Origin: Akkermansiaceae bacterium UBA7890
Lineage (GTDB): Bacteria > Verrucomicrobiota > Verrucomicrobiia > Verrucomicrobiales > Akkermansiaceae
Length of the DNA stretch: 6,066 nucleotides
Direction of reading: 5' to 3'
NCBI GenBank assembly: GCA_002501065.1
Contig: DLRK01000083.1
Span: forward strand, 1 to 6,066
Position 1 is the first letter of the stretch; each line of letters opens with the position of its first letter. The notes beneath the pieces were generated by a model. The model was not told where the DNA came from. It saw only the letters and a program-made list of their open reading frames with translations, and searched no databases. The position numbers were made by a program, and so were the translations under genes. This document shows positions 1-6,066 of the stretch, piece after piece.

Positions 1-1
1 C

Positions 2-136
2 CAACTGGCCGCAGATCTGGATCTCAGTACCTCTGACCTTGCCCTGAGCGGCTCTTCTGCCCTGGCGTTTAACTCCACAGCCTCGGCCTTCCAGGGCACT
101 CTCAACGCAGGTGATTCCTCGGTGCCGGTCGATGTG
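2..136 (+). repeat. Module M0, C-terminal tail of a repeat unit
   Basis: Residues 1-45 match the last third of a standard module. An alternating strand around LALSGSSALAFNST (residues 14-27) stands where other modules have A-x-G-x-F-x-L-x-I-NTTG. It is followed by a variable loop and the VPVDVPAGPY lead into the next unit. This shows that the array already extends upstream of the window. The unit is degenerate: the NTTG box reads NSTA. Confidence 0.7.
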
Positions 137-3100
137 CCGGCCGGGCCCTACTTCGCCTTCGGGTTGACCGATCTCGACTTTTCCCTGCTGGGTTCGACCG
201 TGACGGGAGATGTCACTGTGGTGCTGAGCCAGGGTCTTATAGGGGAGAGTGGCGACGCGGTGGAGGTCGAGGTGGATGGTCTCACGATCGACGGGCGACT
301 TGGCGACGGAGCACGATTCAATTTAAACGAGCTCACGGGTTTCCTTCTCAGCGACAGCCTGGGGGTGGCAGGATCATTTGCCGGGGGTCTGGAATTCACC
401 GGCCTCCAGGAGATCGAGTTTTCGATTTCCTCCGCGGCGCTGGATTTCAGCACCCGCGATCAGGAATTGACTCATATCTTCGACAACCAGGAGTTCCATT
501 TCGGCCCTTCCAGCTATTTTGAAATGGAAGCTGGGGATGCCACCGCCGAGCTCCTGGGCAACTCCATTTCGGGTGATTTCCGCTTCGGTTTCGATCCCGC
601 AGGGGGGCTGGTCACTCCTGAACTGGTTACTGCGGTCAACAATGCCAGCCTGACCCTTGGCACGGGGGGGCTGGTCAGTATAAGCAGTGGAAGTGGAGCC
701 CTGATCCTGGATGAGGAGGGGGCCGCGGGCAGTTTTGTGGGAGATCTGGCTCTCTCCGTGCCCAACGTTTCGGCTGGGGGCAGCTTTGCCGGGGTTTTCA
801 ATACCGGGTCAGAGGCAGTTGAACGCAGCATCGAAACCGGCGGGGAGATGGTTACACTGGCAGTTCCCGGAGGTCCACATATCGGCATCAGCGGGGTCCG
901 AGTCTCTCTCGTGGTGGGTGCCCAGACCTTTGCCGGTTCCTTCAATTTCCAGTCCCTGTCCTCTGGGGAGGTAGGGATCCGCGGGGTGGGCCTCAGTGCT
1001 ACCATCAGCGACGGAGGCACGGATTACTTCGAGTTGAACGAGGCCAGTGGCGGGTTCTTCCTCTCCCAGGCTGGTGCCGCACTGGAAGTGGAGGGTGTCC
1101 TGCGAGTCCTCATTCCGGGCATTGATGCGGGAGGCAGGTTCAAACTGGAGTTCAATGATACCGGGGCAGAGGTCGGCGAAGTCTTCTCCATCGGGACGGA
1201 GACTCATACGATCTCGATTCGCGCCGGGCCCTTTCTGGGGATCAGTGCGAACAACACGAACCTTACAGTGGCGGGTCAAAGCCTTTTCGGGACTTTTGAC
1301 TTCGAAACCGTCGGGGATGGTTTCACGCTGGAAGCCCGCGGGGCAGATCTTGAGTTTGGGCCCGCGATTGGAGACCCCTGGGTCACCATGTCTGATGCCA
1401 ACGGGGATTTTGCGGTGGATCCTGCCGGGATTACCGGCGCGATGAGTGTTGGTTCCTATTCTCTGAAGATTCCCAACATTGAGTTCAGCGCAACCGGTGA
1501 ACTTCGCCTCGATCTGAACTCCCGTATTGCCGGAATCACCCGCGAGGTGGATCTCGGTTCCGGCCCCGAAACGATCACCTTCCCGGCCGGACCTTATGTG
1601 CGTCTGAGTCTCCTCGATTCGGAGGTGGCTCTCACGGGCCTGAGCACTTCCGCGGGCAGTGTCAGTCTGACCGGAAACTTCTTCCTCGAAGAGCAGGAAG
1701 GCGTCACCCGCATTGCAATGGCGGAGGTCGAGGCCGGGGTGGATGTCGGTGGATCGGGTGCCCGGTTGATCGGCGGTGAAGGAGTCCTGGTTGTAAGGTC
1801 ATCCGGGGTGGCAGGGGCGCTTCGGGGCACTTTGGAAGCTGATGTCCCGGTTCTCAGTGCGGGTGGAACCCTCGTGCTGCGCTTCAATAATACGGGTGGA
1901 GCGATCGATGAAACCTTCTCGCTCGGGGATGATGAAATCGTGCTTCAGTTCTCCGGGGAGGAGGGCAACGTGTTTGCCGTCAGCCTGGAAGGCGGATCCA
2001 TCGCGGTGGGCGACTTTATCACGCTGGAAGGTAGCTTCACCTTCGACAATCGGAACGGACGGCAGGTGGCGGGGGCTGCCGGGGTGACCATCTTCGTGGG
2101 TGATGGGCCCTATACTCTTGAAGACGGATTGCGCAATCCGCTGGCCCAGGGATTCCTGGTCACCGACGCAACAGTTGGTCTGGTGAAGCTGGTTTCGGGA
2201 CCGGAAACCTCCTACGCCCTCGAGGCCAGCGGGGTGGTGGAGGTGATCGGTCTCACGGATCTCAGCCTCGAGGGTATGGTCGATGTGCGGTTCAACTCCT
2301 TCCAGGAGACAGTGGAGGAGACTGTCACCGTCGCAGGTAGCGAGGTGAATGTGAACTTCGGTCCGGACGAAGCCGCCGGTATCAGCGGGTCGCCGTTTTT
2401 TGAACTGGGAGGAAGAGGTCTGGTCGTGGTGGCGGGATCCCAGATGCTGATGGCGAACCTGAGTGTCAGTCGTTACAGGATTGACCGGGCCGGCACTCCG
2501 GAAGATGACAGCGACGACGAAGAGACCTTCCGGTTCAGCCTCTCAAACGCGGTGGCGTCCTTTTCGAACGGAGCTGACCCCATCCTGACCCTGGAAGGAT
2601 CGGGTGATCTCTTTCTCTTCGAAAATGGAGTCGCTGCCAATCTGTCCGGTTCACTGGCTGTAAACATTCCGGATGTGACTGCCACCGGGAGCTATTCCCT
2701 GCAGATCAATACCACCGGTGAAGAGTTCACCGAGAGCTTCATTGCCAATGGTATTCCACAGACCTTCGTCTCCCCGGCCGGACCTTACCTGCGTATTGCG
2801 GGCACGGGTGCCGGGGTTGCCATCTCCGGGCAATCCATCGCTGGTGACTTCGTCTTTGAAAAAGCGGCAAACGGCGAGGTGGTGGCGGTGGTTGCCGATG
2901 CTTCAGTCGTTCTGGGTGATGGCAGTGACGGGGTGGTCGGTCTCAACGAGGGCACAGGTTTCCTGCTCCTCACCTCCGAGGGTTTTGCAGCCAACGTGAG
3001 CGGTGTGGTGCAGGTTGAAGTGCCGGATGTGAGTGTGGAGGGAGAATTTGCGCTGGAGGTCAGTACGCGGACTACCGCCGTTAGCGAGGTCGTGGCCGTC

Positions 3101-6066
3101 GGCAAGGAGCAATTCCCAATCGATGCCCGGGCTGGACCTTTCTTCGGCATACAGGGAAGTAACGTCAGACTGGTCGTAGCAGGGCAGGAACTGAGCGGAG
3201 ACTTCCTCTTTGAGCGGTCCGATACAGGGGCCGTGCAGGTGCAGGCGTCCGGAGTGGCGCTTCTGATGCAAAGCGGTGGACGGACCCTGGTGTCCGTGAG
3301 TGGGGGAAGGGGTGAGTTTGAGGTGGATGCCACGGGGTTGGCCGGAGGGGTGACAGCGGGATCGGTCGTGTTCGACCTTCCGGGGGCCTTTTTCACCACC
3401 AGCAGGGTCCGGGTGGAGGTCAATACCCGGCCGGAGGCGGTGAGCGAATCCTTTGATCTGGGCGGGGGACTGGAAACCCTCGACCTTCCGGCAGGAGTCT
3501 TCGCCCGGGTTGCGCTGCTGGAGGCGGAAGTGCAATTCGGGAATCTTTCGGTTTCGGGTGTTCCGGCACGTCTGGCGGGCAACTTCTTCCTTGAGCAATC
3601 GACGACCCAGGTGCGGATTGCGCTCACGGATGTCGAGGCTTCGGTGGCAGTGAACGGAGCGAGTGCCCGGTTCATCAACGGACAGGGCGCCCTTCTCGTG
3701 CTTGCCGACGGGGTGGCTGGTGCCCTGCAGGGTGACCTGCAGGCGGCGGTTTCCGGGCTGGAGGCTTCCACCACCCTCATCCTCGAGTTCAACAATACCG
3801 GGGCAGCAGTCAGCGAAGTCATCGAGCTGGGAGCGGATACGGTCGAGTTGAACTTCAGCCTTGCGCAGGGGCAGTATTTTGCGGTTTCGCTGGCGGACGT
3901 TTCACTGGACATCGGGGGGGTCCTGACGGTGGAGGGATCGTTGAGTTTCATTACGGTTGCTGACCGGCAGACAGCCGCGGGCGCTGATCTGCGTATTTTC
4001 ATTGGTGACGGCCCGGCAGTCCTGGAAGACGGATCACTCAATCCGCTCGCCCGTGGAATCCTCCTGACCGAGGCCACAGTGGGCCTGATCAGGCAGGGAT
4101 CGAATTATGCCGTGACAGCCACGGGTGTGGCACAGGTGATCGGGATCAATGACCTGACTCTGGGTGGGAACGTCACGGTCCGGGTCAACATGTTCGACCG
4201 GCCGGTTGATGAGACTCTCGCCATCGCGGGGGTGACTGATCCGGTGAGGGTCAACTTCAGCGCTGAAGAGGTCGCTGCTCCGGGTGCCGATCCCTTCTAC
4301 CGGATCTTTGGCCAGGAGCTCGACCTGGAGGCTTTCGGGCAGTCACTTGTATCCAACCTCTTCCTGCGGCGTATCGAGATTGATAATGAGGAGGCCCTCT
4401 ACTTCGGGCTCGCTGATGCACGGGCTGCCCTCGGTGCCAGTGGTGATGAATTTGTTGTTCTCGATGGTGCGGCGGGCGACTTTGTCGTTCTTGGTTCGGG
4501 ACTGGTAGCCTCTGCCCATGGTACTCTTGCGATCGACATTCCCGAGGTCAGCGCCTCGGGGACCTTCAGTTTCCAGGTGAATACCACGGGGTTGCCGTTT
4601 GATGAAAACCTGGAAATCGATGGGGTGAGTCGCAGCCTCAGCCTGGAGGCCGGTCCCTATGTCCGCATCCGCGGAGAAGGCGGAGATGCCGGTAATGTTC
4701 CACTCCTCACTCTGGCTGGGCAGACAGTGAGTGGAAACTTCTCCCTGGAACAAACCTCGGATGGACGGGTCACCATTCAGACCACAGAGGCCCGTGCAGT
4801 TCTGGGTGGAGCCAGCGAGGCGGTGATCTTTGAGCAGGGAGAGAGCTCCGGAGCCATTCTTCTCAACTCCAGGGGAGCCGCTGCTTCGCTCGGGGGGTCG
4901 CTCACGATTTCTGATCCGCACGTCAATGCGACAGGCGCCTTTACGCTCGAAATCAATACGACGGATGCGGCAGTCAACGAGATCCTTGTTCTTGGGGATG
5001 TTACGCAGGAGCTCGACCTGCCTGCTGGTCCTTACGTCAAGGTGACCGGCACAGGGGTCTCGCTGGAGATCCTCGGGCAGGCAGTGGCCGGGAATTTCGG
5101 GTTTGAAGAGACTGCCGACGGGAGGGTGGTAGCCCAGGTGGACAATTTCACCGTCTCCCTCGGGGATGGGACCCGGACCCTGGTGGGTGTTGAGAATGGA
5201 TCCGGCGCAATGGTCATCACGGAGGCCGGGACAGCCCTTGATGGAGGGGGGCAACTGTTCGTGAATGTGTCCGAGTTTTCGGCGGAGGGCGAATTCCGGG
5301 TCCGAATCAACACCACGGGAGAAACCGTCAGTGAGACCATCGATCTGATGGGGAGTTCCCGGACAATCAGCCTTCCGTCCGGGCCTTTTGTCAGGGTGGA
5401 GGGGACAGAAGTCTCGCTTCTTGTCTCAGGGCAGGAACTCGCCGGGAACTTTTCGTTCGAGCAGACCGACGATGGCAAGGTCAAGGTAGCGGTCGACAGC
5501 GTGGTGTTGCGCCTGGGTGACACCAATGATGATTTCGTGCGTTTTGAGAACGGGACGGGAGCCTTCCTCTTCCAGAATACAGGGGTGGCTGGTCAGCTTG
5601 ATGGCGATATTGCCCTCGATATTCCGGGAGGAGTCCGCTCTTCGGGCAGTTTCAGGCTCCAGCTCAATACCACAGGTGCGGCCGTCAACGAGATCTTCGA
5701 ACTGAATGGTTCTCCCCTTGCCCTGGAACTCCAGGCCGGTCCCTATCTGCGGGTGGCAGGGACCGAGGTGGGGCTGGAGTTTGCCGGACAAACTCTCGAA
5801 GGGAGCTTCTCCTTCGCGCAGTTGTCGGATGGAACAGTGCGCGTAAAGGCCTCCAATGTTGCTCTCAGTATTGCATCTTCCACCACGACCTTTGCTAATG
5901 TCACTGGTGGGGCAGGCGACTTCCTGATTGATGATGCCGGGATGCTGGGTGTCCTGAGTGTCCTGAACGCGGTGTTTGTGGTTCCGGCCGGAAGCCTGAC
6001 CTTTGAGGAAGTGCGGATCGAACTCAACACCAGGCAGGTCGCGGTGAGCAGCGAGTTCGATCTGGG
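2..6066 (+). CDS. Internal fragment of a giant tandem-repeat protein, probably secreted or surface-located; function unknown
   Basis: The frame starting at base 2 is open for 2021 complete codons with no stop and continues past both edges, so this is an internal piece of a protein well above 200 kDa. The first in-frame Met is residue 175, but repeat homology is already clear from residue 1, so no start lies here. The translation is a chain of diverged modules of about 120 residues (M0-M16). Recurrent elements are an AGP[YF]xRV box, GQxLxGxFxFEQ, LGDG, GxGAFLL, IPxVxAxG and NTTGxAVxE. Composition by manual count: no Cys, one Trp (460), nine Lys, six His, with abundant Gly, Val, Ala, Leu, Ser, Thr, Asp and Glu. 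I see no signal peptide, membrane helix, catalytic motif or RTX nonapeptide. Alternating hydrophobics with Gly/Asp/Asn turns suggest an all-beta rod. An adhesin-like or cell-surface role is inference from size and composition. It may be one of the giant LEPR-XLL-type repeat proteins, but that is unverified. Confidence 0.96.
137..499 (+). repeat. Repeat module M1 (residues 46-166)
   Basis: The module opens with PAGPY at residues 46-50. The central TGFLL at 112-116 corresponds to the GAFLL strand, followed by GVAGSF at 121-126. The GQxLxGxFxFEQ element is degenerate (GSTVTGDVTV), and the NTTG box near residue 150 is replaced by a variant reading STRDQE. The module ends in FHFG rather than LPAG, as happens before the type C modules. 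Length is 121 residues. Confidence 0.8.
500..865 (+). repeat. Repeat module M2 (residues 167-288), divergent opening
   Basis: The opening box reads FGPSSYF instead of PAGPY. SGDFRF at 190-195 marks the G-x-F-x-F strand and GSGAL at 230-234 marks the GAFLL strand. FNTGSEAVE near 266-274 is the NTTGxAVxE equivalent. The FGP opening resembles the start of M7 (FGPDE, 786-790), so M2 may be an older type C relative, lying about 620 residues upstream of M7. Confidence 0.78.
866..1219 (+). repeat. Repeat module M3 (residues 289-406)
   Basis: The opening box is PGGPH (289-293). GSFNFQ at 312-317 is the G-x-F-x-F strand, SGGFFL at 349-354 is the GAFLL strand, and FNDTGAEVGE at 384-393 is the C-terminal box. 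It corresponds to M8 in the higher-order pattern: both precede a module opening with RAGPF, and the offset between the two GP anchors is 636 residues. Length is 118. Confidence 0.82.
1220..1582 (+). repeat. Repeat module M4 (residues 407-527), first of block I
   Basis: It opens with RAGPFLGI (407-414), almost the same as RAGPFFGI of M9. GQ at 425-426 and GTFDFE at 430-435 are clear. A DPAGITGAM stretch stands where M9 has DATGLAGGV. The C-terminal box is NSR followed by EVDLGSG, against NTR and FDLGGG in M9. It holds the only Trp of the window (460), which is not shared by other modules. Confidence 0.83.
1583..1948 (+). repeat. Repeat module M5 (residues 528-649), second of block I
   Basis: It opens with PAGPYVRL (528-535). 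The loop before the FxF strand is longer than in ordinary modules and ends in TGNFFLEEQ (557-565), as in M10 (AGNFFLEQ). GARLIGGEGVLVV matches the GARF...GALLVL stretch of M10. The C-terminal box is FNNTGGAIDE (628-637). The DNA of the two copies differs throughout, so this is an old duplication. Confidence 0.84.
1949..2356 (+). repeat. Repeat module M6, long type B variant (residues 650-785)
   Basis: At about 136 residues this unit is longer than its neighbours and has lost the AGPY box, with NVFAVSLEG in its place. Diagnostic elements are GDGP (700-703), LEDG (706-709), NPLA (712-715) and ATVGL (723-727). These replace and extend the LGDG...GAFLL region of standard modules. All four recur in M11 exactly 635 residues further on. 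The C-terminal box is a degenerate FNSFQETVEE. Confidence 0.82.
2357..2773 (+). repeat. Repeat module M7, divergent type C variant (residues 786-924)
   Basis: This is the longest unit, at about 139 residues. It begins FGPDE and has a second aromatic box, SPFFEL (797-802), where M12 has DPFYRI. A strongly acidic insert at 834-841 (EDDSDDEE) interrupts the G-x-F-x-F region. The second half is typical: GDLFLF (868-873), NIPDV (888-892) and NTTG (903-906). Confidence 0.82.
2774..3127 (+). repeat. Repeat module M8 (residues 925-1042)
   Basis: A standard 118-residue unit: PAGPYLRI (925-932), GQSIAGDFVFEK (943-954), LGDG (971-974), GTGFLLL (984-990) and IPxV-like VPDV. The C-terminal box has drifted from NTTG to STRTTAVSE (1021-1029). 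It is the only ordinary module between higher-order blocks I and II. Confidence 0.86.
3128..3487 (+). repeat. Repeat module M9 (residues 1043-1162), first of block II
   Basis: RAGPFFGI (1043-1050) matches the opening of M4. GQELSGDFLFER occupies 1061-1072. The LGDG and GAFLL region is altered to a Gly-rich SGGRGEFEV followed by DATGLAGG. The C-terminal box is NTR (1141-1143) leading to FDLGGG (1151-1156), the signature shared with M16. Confidence 0.84.
3488..3853 (+). repeat. Repeat module M10 (residues 1163-1284), second of block II
   Basis: It opens with PAGVF (1163-1167), in which the otherwise common Pro of GPY is replaced by Val. Like M5 it has a lengthened loop before AGNFFLEQ (1192-1199). 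GQGALLVL and the C-terminal FNNTGAAVSE (1263-1272) are clear. The DNA 3795-3806 repeats 12 bases of module M3 exactly (1158-1169), within the box that encodes this ending. Confidence 0.84.
3854..4252 (+). repeat. Repeat module M11, long type B variant (residues 1285-1417)
   Basis: This is the second copy of the type B unit seen as M6. QYFAVSLAD stands at the opening in place of AGPY. GDGP (1335-1338), LEDG (1341-1344), NPLA (1347-1350) and ATVGL (1358-1362) lie at the same spacing as in M6. It ends with a region of the form G-x-V-x-V-R-V-N, then DRPVDETL, the counterpart of QETVEETV in M6. Confidence 0.84.
4253..4645 (+). repeat. Repeat module M12, divergent type C variant (residues 1418-1548)
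   Basis: It starts with FSAEE where M7 has FGPDE, then DPFYRI (1430-1435) and a partly doubled FGQ motif (1436-1438 and 1445-1447). The FxF strand reads NLFLRR. The acidic insert of M7 is absent. The second half is standard, with DIPEVSASG (1512-1520) and NTTG (1527-1530). Confidence 0.83.
4646..5020 (+). repeat. Repeat module M13 (residues 1549-1673)
   Basis: The opening is EAGPYVRI (1549-1556). An extra Gly-rich loop around GEGGDAGN (1558-1565) precedes GQTVSGNFSLEQ (1573-1584), making the unit about 125 residues. The GAFLL strand reads SGAILL, and the C-terminal box is NTTDAAVNE (1652-1660). It is the first of three consecutive ordinary modules following block II. Confidence 0.86.
5021..5374 (+). 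repeat. Repeat module M14 (residues 1674-1791), near-consensus
   Basis: This is one of the most regular units: PAGPYVKVTGTGV (1674-1686), GQAVAGNFGFEE (1692-1703), LGDG (1720-1723), NGSGA (1732-1736), and NTTGETVSE near 1770-1778. Length is 118. It is a good seed for a profile of the family, since every sub-element is present. Confidence 0.88.
5375..5731 (+). repeat. Repeat module M15 (residues 1792-1910), near-consensus
   Basis: It opens with PSGPFVRVEGTEV (1792-1804). GQELAGNFSFEQ (1810-1821), LGD (1838-1840), NGTGAFLF (1850-1857), GVAGQLDG and NTTGAAVNE (1889-1897) follow in standard order. This is the clearest copy for defining the consensus together with M14. Confidence 0.88.
5732..6066 (+). 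repeat. Repeat module M16, cut by the window edge (residues 1911-2021)
   Basis: It opens as a standard unit with QAGPYLRVAGTEV (1911-1923) and GQTLEGSFSFAQ (1929-1940). The second half departs from M13-M15 and resembles M9: a VP-containing strand, then NTR (2009-2011), AVSSEFDLG in place of AVSESFDLG. It may therefore open a third copy of the higher-order block. The last few residues lie beyond the window. Confidence 0.82.

Larger units (their letters stand above)
1220..2773 (+). repeat. Higher-order repeat block I (modules M4-M7)
   Basis: Four successive modules in the order RAGPF-opening unit, long-loop NFFLEEQ unit, type B unit and type C unit. The same order recurs in 3128-4645 with an offset of 633 to 636 residues between equivalent anchors: RAGPF 407 to 1043, PAG 528 to 1163, GDGP 700 to 1335. 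Pairs of equivalent modules share variant features not found in adjacent modules, which shows that the cassette was copied as a whole. Confidence 0.75.
3128..4645 (+). repeat. Higher-order repeat block II (modules M9-M12)
   Basis: Second copy of the four-module cassette of 1220-2773. It keeps the order and the diagnostic variants but is diverged at the DNA level. It differs by lacking the acidic insert of M7, by the PAGVF opening in M10 and by the loss of Trp460. It is followed by three ordinary modules instead of the single one after block I. Confidence 0.75.

Noticed and set aside
524..526. First in-frame ATG (residue 175) as a possible start of the gene.
   Set aside because: The 174 residues upstream are already part of modules M0-M2 in the same frame, and the ATG falls inside M2 shortly after its opening box, so translation begins well upstream of the window.
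809..1279. Overlapping open frames on both strands (for example 809-1279 minus and 1047-1445 plus).
   Set aside because: They sit in other frames over M2-M4. Their compositions are atypical and they lack repeat structure, while the frame from base 2 is continuous through them.
2096..2131. GDGP and LEDG motifs as a possible RTX or EF-hand type calcium-binding repeat.
   Set aside because: There is no tandem GGxGxDxUx nonapeptide series and no 12-residue EF-hand loop with the required Asp spacing. The motifs occur only in the type B modules.
2785..4077. A 430-codon open frame on the minus strand.
   Set aside because: It lies antisense to well-supported repeat modules M7-M12. Its translation is Ser/Pro/Thr/Arg-rich without domain pattern, as expected from the complement of a GC-rich gene that rarely uses codons creating antisense stops. 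The plus frame has clear internal homology across the same bases.
4343..5254. A 303-codon open frame on the minus strand.
   Set aside because: It overlaps M12-M14 antisense, has no recognisable domain or ribosome-binding context, and is explained by the codon bias of the plus-strand gene.
1..6066. CRISPR array, transposon ends, tRNA, rRNA or intergenic terminators.
   Set aside because: The repeats are protein-level modules of about 350 bases with diverged DNA, without spacer structure or terminal inverted repeats. The whole window is coding, so no non-coding feature is needed to explain any stretch.

Overview
The window lies entirely inside one very large protein-coding gene on the + strand. 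The frame whose first full codon begins at base 2 is open for 2021 consecutive codons. It has no stop codon, and it runs off both ends, so neither the true start nor the true stop is visible. There is no intergenic space and no RNA gene, mobile element or CRISPR array, and I see no convincing regulatory site. GC content is roughly 60% (judged by eye from a few lines). That, with a giant repetitive, Cys-free, Lys-poor, acidic protein, suggests an environmental bacterium, for example a Planctomycetes/Verrucomicrobia-type or marine proteobacterial lineage. The taxonomic guess is weak.

Layout: the protein is a tandem array of diverged modules of about 118-139 residues. I count the tail of one module (2-136), fifteen complete modules and one incomplete module (5732 to the end). 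A typical module opens with a PAGPY-x-RV-like box. It continues with a GQxLxGxFxFEQ strand pair, a VxLxLGDG segment, a GxGAFLL segment, a GxAGxLxG strand and an IPxVxAxGxF strand, and closes with an INTTGxAVxE box. The regular alternation of hydrophobic residues with Gly/Ser/Thr/Asp turns suggests an all-beta, elongated secreted or surface protein. No signal peptide, membrane segment, enzyme motif or secretion signal falls in this window, so the function is unknown.

There is a second level of organisation. A four-module block (M4-M7, 1220-2773) recurs as M9-M12 (3128-4645) with an offset of about 635 residues (about 1.9 kb). In each block the third module is a longer variant (type B, with GDGP...LEDG...NPLA...ATVGL) and the fourth is a divergent variant that has lost the GPY box (type C). 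One ordinary module (M8) separates blocks I and II. Three (M13-M15) follow block II before M16, whose second half looks like the first module of a third block. This suggests growth by duplication of both single modules and multi-module cassettes, followed by long divergence. It predicts what should lie just downstream of the window.

The general type (giant bacterial repeat proteins, possibly of the LEPR-XLL-containing kind) is a memory-based resemblance, not a verified assignment. With only one gene present, nothing can be said about an operon or partner genes.
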